Source of the DNA: Candidatus Yonathbacteria bacterium RIFCSPHIGHO2_01_FULL_51_10
GTDB lineage: Bacteria > Patescibacteriota > Minisyncoccia > Phycocordibacterales > UBA1539_B
Length of the DNA: 37,578 bases
Direction of reading: 5' to 3'
Assembly (NCBI GenBank): GCA_001823505.1
Contig: MHUS01000010.1
Span: 39,785 to 77,362, forward strand
The translations under genes were made by a program, and so were the position numbers. Positions within the stretch are counted from its first letter, which is position 1. Each line of letters opens with the position of its first letter. Of this stretch, positions 20,990 through 29,103 are shown piece after piece. The notes beneath the pieces were generated by a model that worked only from the letters and a program-made list of their open reading frames with translations, did not search any database and was not told the origin of the DNA.

Positions 20990-21931
20990 ATGAATACATT
21001 GAAGAAGTGGTGGCACGGTCTGGCAATTGCGGTTGCGTTCATGTCAGGGTCGGCATTCGGTCTTTTGATCGGCGACACATGGTCGGCAGTTCTGTCGGGA
21101 GTGGCGCTTGCCGGAAGTATGGCATGGATCCTCACTTTGGACTGGACATTGTTCCATCTGCGCTTCAACGAGCTCTCAGCACGCATGTCTGTAGCAGGTG
21201 CCGGCAAAGCAATGGGCGGATTTTTGTTCGCACTTGGCAAATTTATCTGGTCAGTACCCTATAGCCTCGTGGTGAACGCGGCATATCGGCGACTCCTCGT
21301 GGCACTGGCATTTCTGGTTGGACTCGTAATGATTCAGTGGATGATCTGGGTTCCTATCCTCAATTTACTCCAAGAAGCAGAGGGGCGTGGAAACTTTCTT
21401 TCGCTTACTCTCAGTCTTGGGCTGTTGCTCCTTTCTCCTTCATTTCTCGCGTTCGTCATTGCAGGGGCAATTGTCTTTATCGCATCGCCCCGTGCCTACA
21501 GACACACGCCGGATAACAGTATGGCGGGACATGATCCCTTCGGAAGATTCATGTTTGATTGGCTGACGCAGTTTATTGAAAGCGAGAAAAGTACCACTTT
21601 CGCACTCATTGACCTCATACTGATACGAGGCTGGAATGCACTGCGAATGATTGTATTCCCGTTTGTCTTTGCTGTGTGGGGGACGTACGTCCTCGCCACA
21701 AAAAAGACCGGACTTTCAGCGTTTTGTGCCATGGGCTTAGTGTCCATCCAACTAGCAGTTTCGCATTGGTTTGGTGGCATCATTACCTCAAACCCAAACT
21801 TCTGGCTCCTGCTGGTTATTGGTGCCGGCGTCGGGGTGTGGCTTGGCGGGAAGATCCACGACGGGCTTGATGCGAAGATCTCTATTTGGAATTTTCAAAA
21901 ACCCAAGCTGACATTCGCGTCTCAACAATAG
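20990..21931 (+). CDS. Unknown multispan membrane protein, 313 aa
   Basis: Start ATG 20990 with GGAGGATT upstream, preferred to 20924, which is upstream of the expected transcript start region. Six or seven hydrophobic segments: about residues 10-28, 32-50, 76-98, 102-126, 140-170, 225-245 and 265-290. Charged segment of about 35 residues near 175-210 (DPFGRFMFDWLTQFIESEKST). No known motif. The two last spans are Gly-rich (VIGAGVGVWLGGKIHDG). Single-gene unit with its own promoter and terminator. Confidence 0.78.
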   Translation: MNTLKKWWHGLAIAVAFMSGSAFGLLIGDTWSAVLSGVALAGSMAWILTLDWTLFHLRFNELSARMSVAGAGKAMGGFLFALGKFIWSVPYSLVVNAAYRRLLVALAFLVGLVMIQWMIWVPILNLLQEAEGRGNFLSLTLSLGLLLLSPSFLAFVIAGAIVFIASPRAYRHTPDNSMAGHDPFGRFMFDWLTQFIESEKSTTFALIDLILIRGWNALRMIVFPFVFAVWGTYVLATKKTGLSAFCAMGLVSIQLAVSHWFGGIITSNPNFWLLLVIGAGVGVWLGGKIHDGLDAKISIWNFQKPKLTFASQQ

Positions 21932-21950
21932 TCGTAGTGGTGTCAATGTA

Positions 21951-21990
21951 GCGGCGAGGATGGACAAACCATGCCTCGCCGCTTTTTTTT
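21951..21990 (+). terminator. Terminator of the 313-aa gene
   Basis: GCGGCGAGG/CCTCGCCGC stem extended by ATGG/CCAT with one bulged G, loop ACAAA, then eight T. Confidence 0.92.
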
Positions 21991-22025
21991 CGTTAGTCTT
22001 TTAGAGGTCGGCCCTCCAAATTTTT

Positions 22026-23207
22026 TTAAATGTCGCCTTTCTTCTTCGTCGGCTTAAGCATCACGGTTTGTTTTTTTGTTCGGAAGGCGAGGATCTCTTC
22101 TTGCTCGGGGTCGGGTAGGGTAGGGAGAAGCTTCTCAAGTTTCTTTTCATCAGGCTCAAGTATTTTATTCCATACGCCGAGCTTTTGTAGAATTGGCTCG
22201 AGTTTTTCAATATCAAACGCCGTGCGATCAATAACACTCTTCGTGATATAGCCCGGACCGCCAAATACGCGATCAACTTTTTCCTGTTCCATATACCCGA
22301 GAATGATCCCGCGTAGTTCTGCAACTCGTTTTTTCTCAGTGTCGCCTTGCGCCTTAAGCTCAAAGAATTCTCTGATAGCCTCAGCAACTTCAGCTTCGTT
22401 CGGCGCAGGCATCTCCTCGCGCTTGTACTCATGCGACCACATGGGGCAGATCTTGCGATAGCCACAATAGTTGCAGAGCCCCGAGGGCATCGGGGGGAAG
22501 TTGTCTGTCTCGGTGCTTTTTTCTACGGCGCGGACTGTTTCAAGGATCGTCTTGCGGAGACGCTCAGCAGTGTCTTGAGAGGGGACCGTCGAGATCTTTT
22601 CGTTGTGCTTTAAAAAGTAAAGACTTGTCTTAATGCTTTCAGGTTTGAGGTGCGGCCAGCGATGAATGATGGCAAGGTGGTAAAGCCCCAATTGGAGGTT
22701 CTGCTCAAGATCTTTTTGTGAAGGCATCTTTTTCCCGGTCTTGTAGTCGATGATCTCGTACACATCGGACTCGGGATCTTTGTCAATGCGGTCAATGATA
22801 CCCGCAAGCGTGTGGATCTTGCCCGACACTTCATCAAGAAGCTCAATAGAAAACCGTCCTTCGAGCTCAATGACATTGAATGTCCACGGCTGATTTTTCT
22901 TATAAAAATTCTTAATGATCTTGACGCCTTCTTCAAAATATAATTTTTCTTCCGCATCTTTGTGTTCGGGGTCCGCCCATTCAATTTTAAGAGATTTTTC
23001 CTGGAATCGGTCTGTGTAAAAATTAATGACTTCATCGAGGGTGGGGTAGAGGGGGTTGTGCTCAAACATATATTTAAGCGCGGAGTGCACCAGGGTGCCA
23101 AACACCGCCTCAATGCGTTTGGGTGCTTTGATCTTATCGATGACCTGATATTTATACTTCCGAGGGCAGATCTTGTAGGTCTCAAGGGCGGAATACGACG
23201 TTCGCAT
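22026..23207 (-). CDS. PD-(D/E)XK nuclease, AddB/RecB/Cas4-like with Fe-S cysteines
   Basis: 393 residues. Nuclease-domain signatures: SALETYKICPRKYKY at the N terminus (C14), H41, D139 in AGIIDRID, D154-x-K156 in IIDYKTGK, Q172 in LQLGLYHLA. A cysteine trio CNYCGYRKIC (C245, C248, C254) together with C14 gives the four-ligand Fe-S staple of AddB and Cas4 nucleases. C-terminal part (260-393) is a helical, charged region with a tail KPTKKKGD. No helicase gene adjoins, so this is a stand-alone nuclease of the RecB-exonuclease family; role in recombination, repair or DNA uptake is inferred. Single gene on the minus strand. Confidence 0.9.
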   Translation of the reverse strand: MRTSYSALETYKICPRKYKYQVIDKIKAPKRIEAVFGTLVHSALKYMFEHNPLYPTLDEVINFYTDRFQEKSLKIEWADPEHKDAEEKLYFEEGVKIIKNFYKKNQPWTFNVIELEGRFSIELLDEVSGKIHTLAGIIDRIDKDPESDVYEIIDYKTGKKMPSQKDLEQNLQLGLYHLAIIHRWPHLKPESIKTSLYFLKHNEKISTVPSQDTAERLRKTILETVRAVEKSTETDNFPPMPSGLCNYCGYRKICPMWSHEYKREEMPAPNEAEVAEAIREFFELKAQGDTEKKRVAELRGIILGYMEQEKVDRVFGGPGYITKSVIDRTAFDIEKLEPILQKLGVWNKILEPDEKKLEKLLPTLPDPEQEEILAFRTKKQTVMLKPTKKKGDI

Positions 23208-23228
23208 TAACCTATTTTAGCACAAAAC

Positions 23229-23256
23229 AACCCCCCGTCTGAAGACGGGGGGTTTT
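23229..23256. terminator. Terminator of the 77-aa gene (minus strand), near-bidirectional
   Basis: 11-bp perfect stem AACCCCCCGTC/GACGGGGGGTT with a TGAA loop. On the minus strand it follows the 77-aa gene and precedes the nuclease gene, ending with TTGTTTTGTG; on the plus strand it ends TTTT. Confidence 0.8.
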
Positions 23257-23267
23257 CCGGTCTATGT

Positions 23268-23501
23268 CTACCGGTAACTGTGTCGCGGGGAGACCTTGCC
23301 GGCCAAATTCTTTAAGACTTTATCTGGTCCATCGATGGCCATACCAAGAAGGAAAAGTGGCCATAGAGGTGCGAGCACGAGACACATCCAGCTCGCTGTC
23401 AGAAAAAACGTACTCACGGTCTTTTCCTTCTTGTAAAACGAAACGAAAATAACTGCAAACACTAGGCCAAGCCTAATGCCCACTTCAAGGTAGTTTTGCA
23501 T
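23268..23501 (-). CDS. Small membrane protein, 77 aa, two spans
   Basis: Two hydrophobic segments (about residues 7-22 and 31-55) joined by a basic loop YKKEKT, then a polar C terminus. TTAGGAGGAG lies nine bases before the ATG at 23501, and a good promoter lies at 23567-23595. No recognised family. It is similar in size and layout to the 98-aa small membrane protein at 11863, but no sequence likeness is visible. Confidence 0.72.
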   Translation of the reverse strand: MQNYLEVGIRLGLVFAVIFVSFYKKEKTVSTFFLTASWMCLVLAPLWPLFLLGMAIDGPDKVLKNLAGKVSPRHSYR

Positions 23502-23566
23502 TCTGTGCTCCTCCTAAGGTTAAAAAGGATTTAACAAAAAATGGAAACCTCGAACGTCCTTGTGGT

Positions 23567-23595
23567 ATTATATCACAAACGTTACTTTTTTGCAA
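23567..23595 (-). promoter_or_regulatory. Promoter of the 77-aa membrane protein gene
   Basis: Minus strand TTGCAA (23595-23590), 17-base spacer, consensus TATAAT (23572-23567). Leader about 60 bases. Divergent from the mutY-like gene. Confidence 0.7.
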
Positions 23596-23638
23596 TAGTA
23601 TGTATACGTAGTATTGGCGTGGGGAACCCGCTACCTGG

Positions 23639-23644
23639 TATGAT
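23639..23644 (+). promoter_or_regulatory. Extended -10 of the mutY-like gene, leaderless
   Basis: TGGTATGAT: extended -10 with TATGAT at 23639-23644, six bases before the GTG start at 23651. TTGGCG at 23614-23619 is a possible but badly spaced (19) -35. Confidence 0.45.
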
Positions 23645-23650
23645 AATGCG

Positions 23651-24469
23651 GTGAACACTCAACAGAAGGAATTCGTCCATATAATAAAGCGATTTTATAG
23701 GAAAAACCGGCGTGACCTGCCGTGGCGGAAGACGACCAACCCCTACAAAATCCTGGTGTCGGAGGTGATGCTTCAGCAAACGCAAGTGTCACGGGTGGAA
23801 AAGAAATATCCTGAATTTTTGCACGCATTTCCGACCATGCGCTCACTCGCAAAAGCTCCTACCGCAGACGTATTGAGGGTTTGGCAGGGGATGGGGTACA
23901 ATCGTCGCGCACTCGCATTGAAGAAGGCCGCAGAGGCCATTGTGAGCAAGTACAAAGGCAAAGTTCCCAACGACCCGGCACTCCTCGAGAAACTTCCCGG
24001 TATCGGTCCTTATACGGCACGAGCGATCTCTACATTTGCGTTCGATCAACCCGAGGTGTTCATCGAAACAAATATCCGGCGAGTGTACATTCACCATTTT
24101 TTCTCACTTGGATACCCGACGTCCAAGTTGGTACATGATACAGAAATCATGCTCCTGATCGAGACAACGCTCGATAAAAAGAATCCGCGAGAATGGTACT
24201 GGGCGCTCATGGACTACGGAGCGCACTTGTCTAAACAGGCCAAAAATCCCAATCGAAAAAGCGCGCATTACGTGAGGCAGTCAAAGTTCAAGGGGTCAAA
24301 CAGGGAAGTGCGCGGCAAGATCCTCAAGCTACTGACAGAGCGCCGTATCGTCACTGAGTCAACACTTACAAAATCCATACCACATGACAATCTCGCGCCA
24401 AATCTCATCGCGCTCGAGCACGAAGGATTCATTCAAAAACATGGCAAAACCTATACAATCAAAAATTAG
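23651..24469 (+). CDS. MutY-like HhH-GPD adenine glycosylase without Fe-S cluster
   Basis: 272 residues, GTG start. Family: A/G-specific adenine glycosylase (COG1194 type). Seen: DLPWRKTTNPYKILVSEVMLQQTQV with catalytic Glu E38, helix-hairpin-helix LPGIGPYTARAIS (115-127), and the segment VFIETNIRRVY where MutY has a catalytic Asp (as in DGNV); here it is E139. The Cys-x6-Cys-x2-Cys-x5-Cys loop expected near 193-210 reads SKQAKNPNRKSAHYV: the protein has no cysteine at all. The MutT-like 8-oxoG recognition domain is also missing and replaced by a short winged-helix-like tail (about 217-270). The mispair specificity is therefore not certain. Overlaps nth by 29 bases. Confidence 0.88.
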   Translation: MNTQQKEFVHIIKRFYRKNRRDLPWRKTTNPYKILVSEVMLQQTQVSRVEKKYPEFLHAFPTMRSLAKAPTADVLRVWQGMGYNRRALALKKAAEAIVSKYKGKVPNDPALLEKLPGIGPYTARAISTFAFDQPEVFIETNIRRVYIHHFFSLGYPTSKLVHDTEIMLLIETTLDKKNPREWYWALMDYGAHLSKQAKNPNRKSAHYVRQSKFKGSNREVRGKILKLLTERRIVTESTLTKSIPHDNLAPNLIALEHEGFIQKHGKTYTIKN

Positions 24470-25109
24470 AGAGGCGCGAGCGCAAAAGGTACTTTCCGTA
24501 CTCAAGAAATTGTTCCCTAAGGCGGGAATGATGCTTCGCTACTCCAACAACTGGGAGCTTTTGGTTGCGGTGGAGCTTTCTGCGCAGTGTACCGACAAAA
24601 AAGTGAACGAGGTGACCGAGAGACTCTTTAAAAAATACCGAACGCTTGAGGACTATATCAATGCGGACCAAAAGAAGTTCGAGCAAGATATTTTTTCTAC
24701 CGGGTTCTATCGCAATAAAACAAAAAATATTCTCGCTGCGGCAAAATTTATTACAGCGCGTCACCATGGGAAAATCCCAAAGACGATGGGGGAGATGCTT
24801 GAGGTCCCGGGTGTGGCCCGCAAGACCGCCAATGTGGTCCTGGGCAATGCCTATGGGGTAGTGGAGGGTATAGCCGTCGATACCCATGTAAAGCGTCTGG
24901 TGAGGCTCTGGGGGCTTAGCAGTGAATCAACTCCAGAGAAGATCGAGTGCGATCTTATGACGATCATTCCAAAAAAAGAATGGTTCGACTTTACCTACAA
25001 AGTCATTGAGTACGGGAGAAAATATTGCCCTGCAGCTCCTCGACACGACCACACGCACTGCCCGGTGACCGCAGCGCTCGCGAAGAAGCCTTCGTCTGGA
25101 GGTGAATAG
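24441..25109 (+). CDS. nth: Endonuclease III-like DNA glycosylase with degenerate Fe-S loop
   Basis: 222 residues from ATG 24441 (MAKPIQSK), inside the 3' end of the mutY-like gene. Bifunctional glycosylase/AP lyase for oxidised pyrimidines: SAQCTDKKVN (47-56), HhH VPGVARKTANVVLG with catalytic Lys K128, and VDTHVKRL with D147 are all intact. The [4Fe-4S] loop is not: after C196 the standard spacing would put Cys at 203, 206 and 212, where Asp, His and Ala stand; C207 and H202/H204/H206 are nearby. Fold core and catalysis look complete. Translationally coupled to the mutY-like gene, making an oxidative-damage base-excision pair. Confidence 0.92.
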   Translation: MAKPIQSKIREARAQKVLSVLKKLFPKAGMMLRYSNNWELLVAVELSAQCTDKKVNEVTERLFKKYRTLEDYINADQKKFEQDIFSTGFYRNKTKNILAAAKFITARHHGKIPKTMGEMLEVPGVARKTANVVLGNAYGVVEGIAVDTHVKRLVRLWGLSSESTPEKIECDLMTIIPKKEWFDFTYKVIEYGRKYCPAAPRHDHTHCPVTAALAKKPSSGGE

Positions 25110-25140
25110 GCAGCATTATAGGGCGGGGTAGGAAAAGAGC

Positions 25141-25174
25141 TAACTTACGCACAATATATCTTTTGCGTAAGTTA
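25141..25174. repeat. Stem-loop between convergent nth and M23 genes
   Basis: Perfect 11-bp arms TAACTTACGCA and TGCGTAAGTTA, 12-base loop, no T-run after either side. Probably a 3'-end structure for the two converging transcripts; the rest of 25110-25251 shows nothing else. Confidence 0.75.
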
Positions 25175-25251
25175 TGTTGAATTCTTTTAACCTACCACAT
25201 AGATCAAGCACCCTGCCCACACCTGCAATGCCTCAAAAGGCGCCTGTCGCG

Positions 25252-26556
25252 CTATGGGAGCGCCGGAAGGTAGTCCATGGGGTCAAGGTATCCATTAAGC
25301 GCGCCTATAGGCATGGTATAGGTAGCATTGCATACTTTGCTTGGACGCGACTGCACACTTACTGCTTGGCTCGCGTACACACTTAAGTGCAGGTGCGGTC
25401 CGGTTGAATATCCGGTATTGCCACTGTAGCCGATCAGGTCACCCGCCTTCACTTGCTGTCCCTGCACAACCTTAATAAGCGAAAGATGCGCGTACGTTGA
25501 GGCAAGACCATTGTTGTGCCGTATGAAGACCCATTTGCCAAAGGATGCGCGAGGGCACGCAAGGTCAGTGTCGCCCGTGCCCTCTATGGTGCCATCTGCG
25601 CCCGCAAAGATCTGCGTGCCTATGGGCGCGTTGAAGTCCATGCCATTATGTCCCTTACCGCTATACGCACCGCTCCGCGCAAAATCAGTGTCGCCGAAGT
25701 ACTGCGTGATCAAAATAGACGCAAGCGGCCACAAGAGCGGCGCAGAACCTTTCGCGGGCAAAAGTGATGGATTGATGATGGAGTGCAATTGAGCCTCGTA
25801 GTCGGTAAGCTCTTTTTCAAACGCATCTTTAAGCGCGATCTTTGCCGCGAGGATCTTTTGATAGTTGGCTTCCTTGTTTTTGGTCTGAGTGAGCAATTGA
25901 TTCTTCTCCGTTTTACTTGAAGCAACGATCGCCTTACGATCCCCTAACTCTGACTGCAGCGTCGCGAGTGACTTTTGCTGTACCTGCTGTTGGGTTTTTT
26001 TATCCTGAAGATCGGTTCGGGTTGCCGTGAGATCAACAATATGGTCATGAAGCGCCTGCTGGAGCTGCTCGATCGCCGTAAGACGCCCCAAAAAATCCGC
26101 GAGTGATTCGTCTGAAAACATGACCTCGACAAGCGAAGATTGGTCCAATGCGTCCACCGTACGGATCATCGCCGCAATATCCTGCGTGCTCTGCCCAATA
26201 TGCGATTCCGCATCCCCTATCTCGATACTTGTCTTTTGAATGCCATACGTCGTAGCGTCAAGTTTGTTTTGCGTAAGTTTAAGATCCGTTTCCAATTTTT
26301 TCTGCGTTACCGTTAAAGTGTTGACTACGCCCTTAAGGGTCTGCGCTTCCTTGCCGGTTTGCTCCACTTGTTTTTGATAGGTACTGATCTCCGCTTTGAG
26401 CTGATCGATGTCCGTGGCTTTACTTTGGATCTTTTGGTTGAGGTCAGTGATCGTATCGGCGGACACGACAGGAAAAGGGAAAACTCCCGAAAGCGCGGTA
26501 GCGCAGATCGTTCCAACTAAAATTTTTAAATATCGTGATCGGAAACATGCAACCAT
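25252..26556 (-). CDS. Murein hydrolase activator / M23 peptidase with coiled coil (EnvC-like)
   Basis: 434 residues. Signal peptide or anchor (about 1-33: SRYLKILVGTICATALSGVF), a long coiled-coil region (about 36-275), then a LytM/M23 domain (about 300-425) with zinc-ligand motifs HNGMDFNAPIG and GPHLHLSVY. The ligand set H...D and HxH is present, so it could be a true endopeptidase, unlike E. coli EnvC, which is degenerate. Works outside the membrane on peptidoglycan, probably in cell separation. Last gene of the long minus-strand run, ten bases after gltX. Confidence 0.93.
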   Translation of the reverse strand: MVACFRSRYLKILVGTICATALSGVFPFPVVSADTITDLNQKIQSKATDIDQLKAEISTYQKQVEQTGKEAQTLKGVVNTLTVTQKKLETDLKLTQNKLDATTYGIQKTSIEIGDAESHIGQSTQDIAAMIRTVDALDQSSLVEVMFSDESLADFLGRLTAIEQLQQALHDHIVDLTATRTDLQDKKTQQQVQQKSLATLQSELGDRKAIVASSKTEKNQLLTQTKNKEANYQKILAAKIALKDAFEKELTDYEAQLHSIINPSLLPAKGSAPLLWPLASILITQYFGDTDFARSGAYSGKGHNGMDFNAPIGTQIFAGADGTIEGTGDTDLACPRASFGKWVFIRHNNGLASTYAHLSLIKVVQGQQVKAGDLIGYSGNTGYSTGPHLHLSVYASQAVSVQSRPSKVCNATYTMPIGALNGYLDPMDYLPALP

Positions 26557-26566
26557 ATAAATAGTA

Positions 26567-27922
26567 TTACGTCGTTAATGCGCGTACCGCATGCGCAATA
26601 CGCTCAAGGGTCTCGCTCTTTCCAATGACACCGGCAATAATGAACGGATCAGGAGAGCGCTCTTTCCCCGAGAGAGCGTAGCGGAGAGGCCAAAGAACCG
26701 CTCCCCTCCCCTCCTTCTCAGCGAACCCCCAAATCGCTCCCTTGACGCCCGGAGCGGTGAATTCATTGGGAGTCAAGCGCTCGAGAGCGTCAGCCACCGT
26801 CTCAAGGCGCATAGCGGTCTTCGCATGATCTCGCTCGTCTTTCCAGAGAAGCGACTCGGCGACATACCCCGGAAGCGCGAAAAAATAATCGTATTCTCCA
26901 TTGTCGCACGCAACCTTGATCTCATGCAGTGTATGTGCACGCTCGATCATAATGGGGAGCATACTCCGCAATCGTTCTTCATTCCACTGTGGCATGAGTT
27001 TTAATCTCGGAGGAATGATCGCAAATACGTCTTCAAACAAAACTCCCGGTGAAAGTTTTTGGAGATATTGCCGGTTGATCCAGTTGAGCTTTTCCGTATT
27101 AAAAATAGCGCCGCCTTTTTGGATCTTGCTCAGATCAAACAATTCGGTCAGTTCATCGATGGAAAAGATCTCTCGTTCGTCTCCCGGATTCCACCCGAGA
27201 AGCGCCAAGAAATTGACGATCGCATCGGGGAAATATCCCAGATCACGATACTCGGTGAGCGCTACGGCACCATGGCGCTTTGAGAGCTTGGAACGGTCAG
27301 GCGCAAGAATGAGTGGCAGATGGGCATAGATCGGCCGCGGTGCACCAAGAGCCTCCCCTATCAAAACCTGACGTGGAGTGTTGGCGATCCCGTCATCACC
27401 ACGGATCACATGCGTGACACCCATATCGGCATCATCGACGACCACGGCAAAGTTATACAGCGGCGTATCAAGATCTTTGGCAATGACAAAATCCCCGAGT
27501 TCGGTTGTGTCGACACTGATGTCCCCGCGTACCTCATCGCGAAACGTTACGAGCTTGCCCGGATTCTTGAAACGGATCACCTCCGTGCGCTTTCCCTCGC
27601 CGCCTTCTTCCGCAGAAACATATGCCGCGCCAGACGCGATCAGCGCCTCAAGCTGCTTTTTGTAAATTGCTCCACGTTCTGACTGACGCGCAAACTCGTC
27701 ATGCGTGAAGCCGAGCCAGCGCAGTCCCTCAAGAATGTTGCTCTCGTATTCCGTGGTGGAGCGTTCCTTGTCCGTATCTTCAATACGCAGAATGAACTTG
27801 CCGCCGTGCTTGCGCGCATACAAAAAATTAAAGAGTGCCGTACGCGCGCTTCCCACATGGAGCACCCCTGTGGGGGACGGGGCGAATCGTGTGACGACAG
27901 ATGAAGTGTGGTTTGATTCCAT
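26567..27922 (-). CDS. gltX: Glutamyl-tRNA synthetase
   Basis: 451 residues from ATG 27922; the open frame to 27976 lies inside murG and is rejected. Class I synthetase: HIGH-type region RFAPSPTGVLHVGSARTALF, KMSKS-type LSKRHGAVAL, and the C-terminal anticodon-binding helical part. Given an archaeal-type AspRS in the same run, tRNA-dependent amidation may be used for Asn; whether this GluRS also charges tRNA-Gln cannot be told here. Begins four bases after the murG stop. Confidence 0.95.
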   Translation of the reverse strand: MESNHTSSVVTRFAPSPTGVLHVGSARTALFNFLYARKHGGKFILRIEDTDKERSTTEYESNILEGLRWLGFTHDEFARQSERGAIYKKQLEALIASGAAYVSAEEGGEGKRTEVIRFKNPGKLVTFRDEVRGDISVDTTELGDFVIAKDLDTPLYNFAVVVDDADMGVTHVIRGDDGIANTPRQVLIGEALGAPRPIYAHLPLILAPDRSKLSKRHGAVALTEYRDLGYFPDAIVNFLALLGWNPGDEREIFSIDELTELFDLSKIQKGGAIFNTEKLNWINRQYLQKLSPGVLFEDVFAIIPPRLKLMPQWNEERLRSMLPIMIERAHTLHEIKVACDNGEYDYFFALPGYVAESLLWKDERDHAKTAMRLETVADALERLTPNEFTAPGVKGAIWGFAEKEGRGAVLWPLRYALSGKERSPDPFIIAGVIGKSETLERIAHAVRALTT

Positions 27923-27926
27923 GATG

Positions 27927-29081
27927 TTATTCTTGAGGTTGTGCTTCCATGCGGCGGTGGTCAACGAGGACTGCAACGATCTGTTGCGTTATCTTTGCCG
28001 CGGCGTTGTCTTTGGCGAATGCCTTCGCAGCGGATGCCATACGCTTGCGCCGCTCCGGATCGTCCATGACCGCGTTTATTTCGGCGGCGAGAATATGCGG
28101 CGTAAGATTTGCCTCGTCGATCACTTCACACGCACCGGCTTTTGCATAAATATAGGCATTTTTGCGCTGATGATCTCCGTGCGCGATCGCAAGGGGGATC
28201 ATGATCGACGGCAATCCCCACGATGCAAGCTCAAAAACGGTTGACCCGGCGCGCGAGATGACGAGATCGGCAATCCCCGCGGCTCGAACCATTGCTTCAT
28301 CATTGAGATATGCCAGGGGCTTGTAACGATGCGCGTTGGGATTATTCTCAAGCGTCAACGCGGACGTCTGCTCCACTTCCGTGAGATTAAGCGGACCGGT
28401 CTGATGAATGAGCTGGTAGCGCTCGACGAGCTGAGGTAGGGCTTCCACGATTCCATCATTGATGACCTGCGCTCCTTGTGACCCACCCAACACAAACAGC
28501 GTGGGGAGTGCCGGATCAAGACCGAAAAATTCATGAGACCCTTCCCGGATCGGTGCTTGTATCTCATGACGGATCGGCGCACCAGTAAAAGCTGTTTTAC
28601 CTTGAGGAAAATATTGAGCAGCTTCAGGATACGACACGGCGATCCGCTTGGCGAATTTCCCCGCCCAGCGGTTGACCCGCCCCGGCACGGCATCTGACTC
28701 ATGAATGATCACGGGGATACGCAAGAGGCGCGCCGCGAAAAGTGTCGGGAAGCTCGCATACCCACCCTTCCCGATGACCACGTCAGGGTAGAGCGCAAAG
28801 AGCATGCCGATCGCGTGAACACAGGCAATGCCCGTCTTGAACATATCGATGATGTTTTCGGAAGATGCGGCACTGGTATAGGTACGCATCTTCCCCGTTG
28901 AGAGACGTTTAAAGATGAGGCGGTGCTCAAAGAGCGCCCGCTCGTCATAGGGCTTATCGGCGATAAAATACATCTGGACGTTGGCGATCCTCCGTTCCTC
29001 CAAAAGAGCCCCCAGCTCTTGAGCGATAGCGATGATCGGGTAGAAATGCCCCCCGCCTCCTCCTGCAAAAACTACTTTCAT
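27927..29081 (-). CDS. murG: MurG, lipid II synthase (GlcNAc transferase)
   Basis: 384 residues. Transfers GlcNAc from UDP-GlcNAc to lipid I on the inner membrane face. N-terminal glycine-rich loop VVFAGGGGGHFYPIIAIA, acceptor-side GKGGYASFP and HESDAVPGRVNRW, second Gly-rich loop LGGSQGAQVIND, donor-site region ISRAGSTVFELASWGLPSIMIPL and the following HGDHQRKNA (equivalent to the QxxNA motif). Lies 22 bases after ftsW, in mraY-ftsW-murG order. Confidence 0.96.
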   Translation of the reverse strand: MKVVFAGGGGGHFYPIIAIAQELGALLEERRIANVQMYFIADKPYDERALFEHRLIFKRLSTGKMRTYTSAASSENIIDMFKTGIACVHAIGMLFALYPDVVIGKGGYASFPTLFAARLLRIPVIIHESDAVPGRVNRWAGKFAKRIAVSYPEAAQYFPQGKTAFTGAPIRHEIQAPIREGSHEFFGLDPALPTLFVLGGSQGAQVINDGIVEALPQLVERYQLIHQTGPLNLTEVEQTSALTLENNPNAHRYKPLAYLNDEAMVRAAGIADLVISRAGSTVFELASWGLPSIMIPLAIAHGDHQRKNAYIYAKAGACEVIDEANLTPHILAAEINAVMDDPERRKRMASAAKAFAKDNAAAKITQQIVAVLVDHRRMEAQPQE

Positions 29082-29103
29082 AATTGGAATAATATAATGA
29101 TTT

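Noticed and set aside
20899..21264. 121-codon plus-strand frame before the 313-aa membrane protein
   Set aside because: It begins at the -35 box of the promoter and overlaps the membrane protein in another frame; the 20990 ORF has a clear ribosome site.
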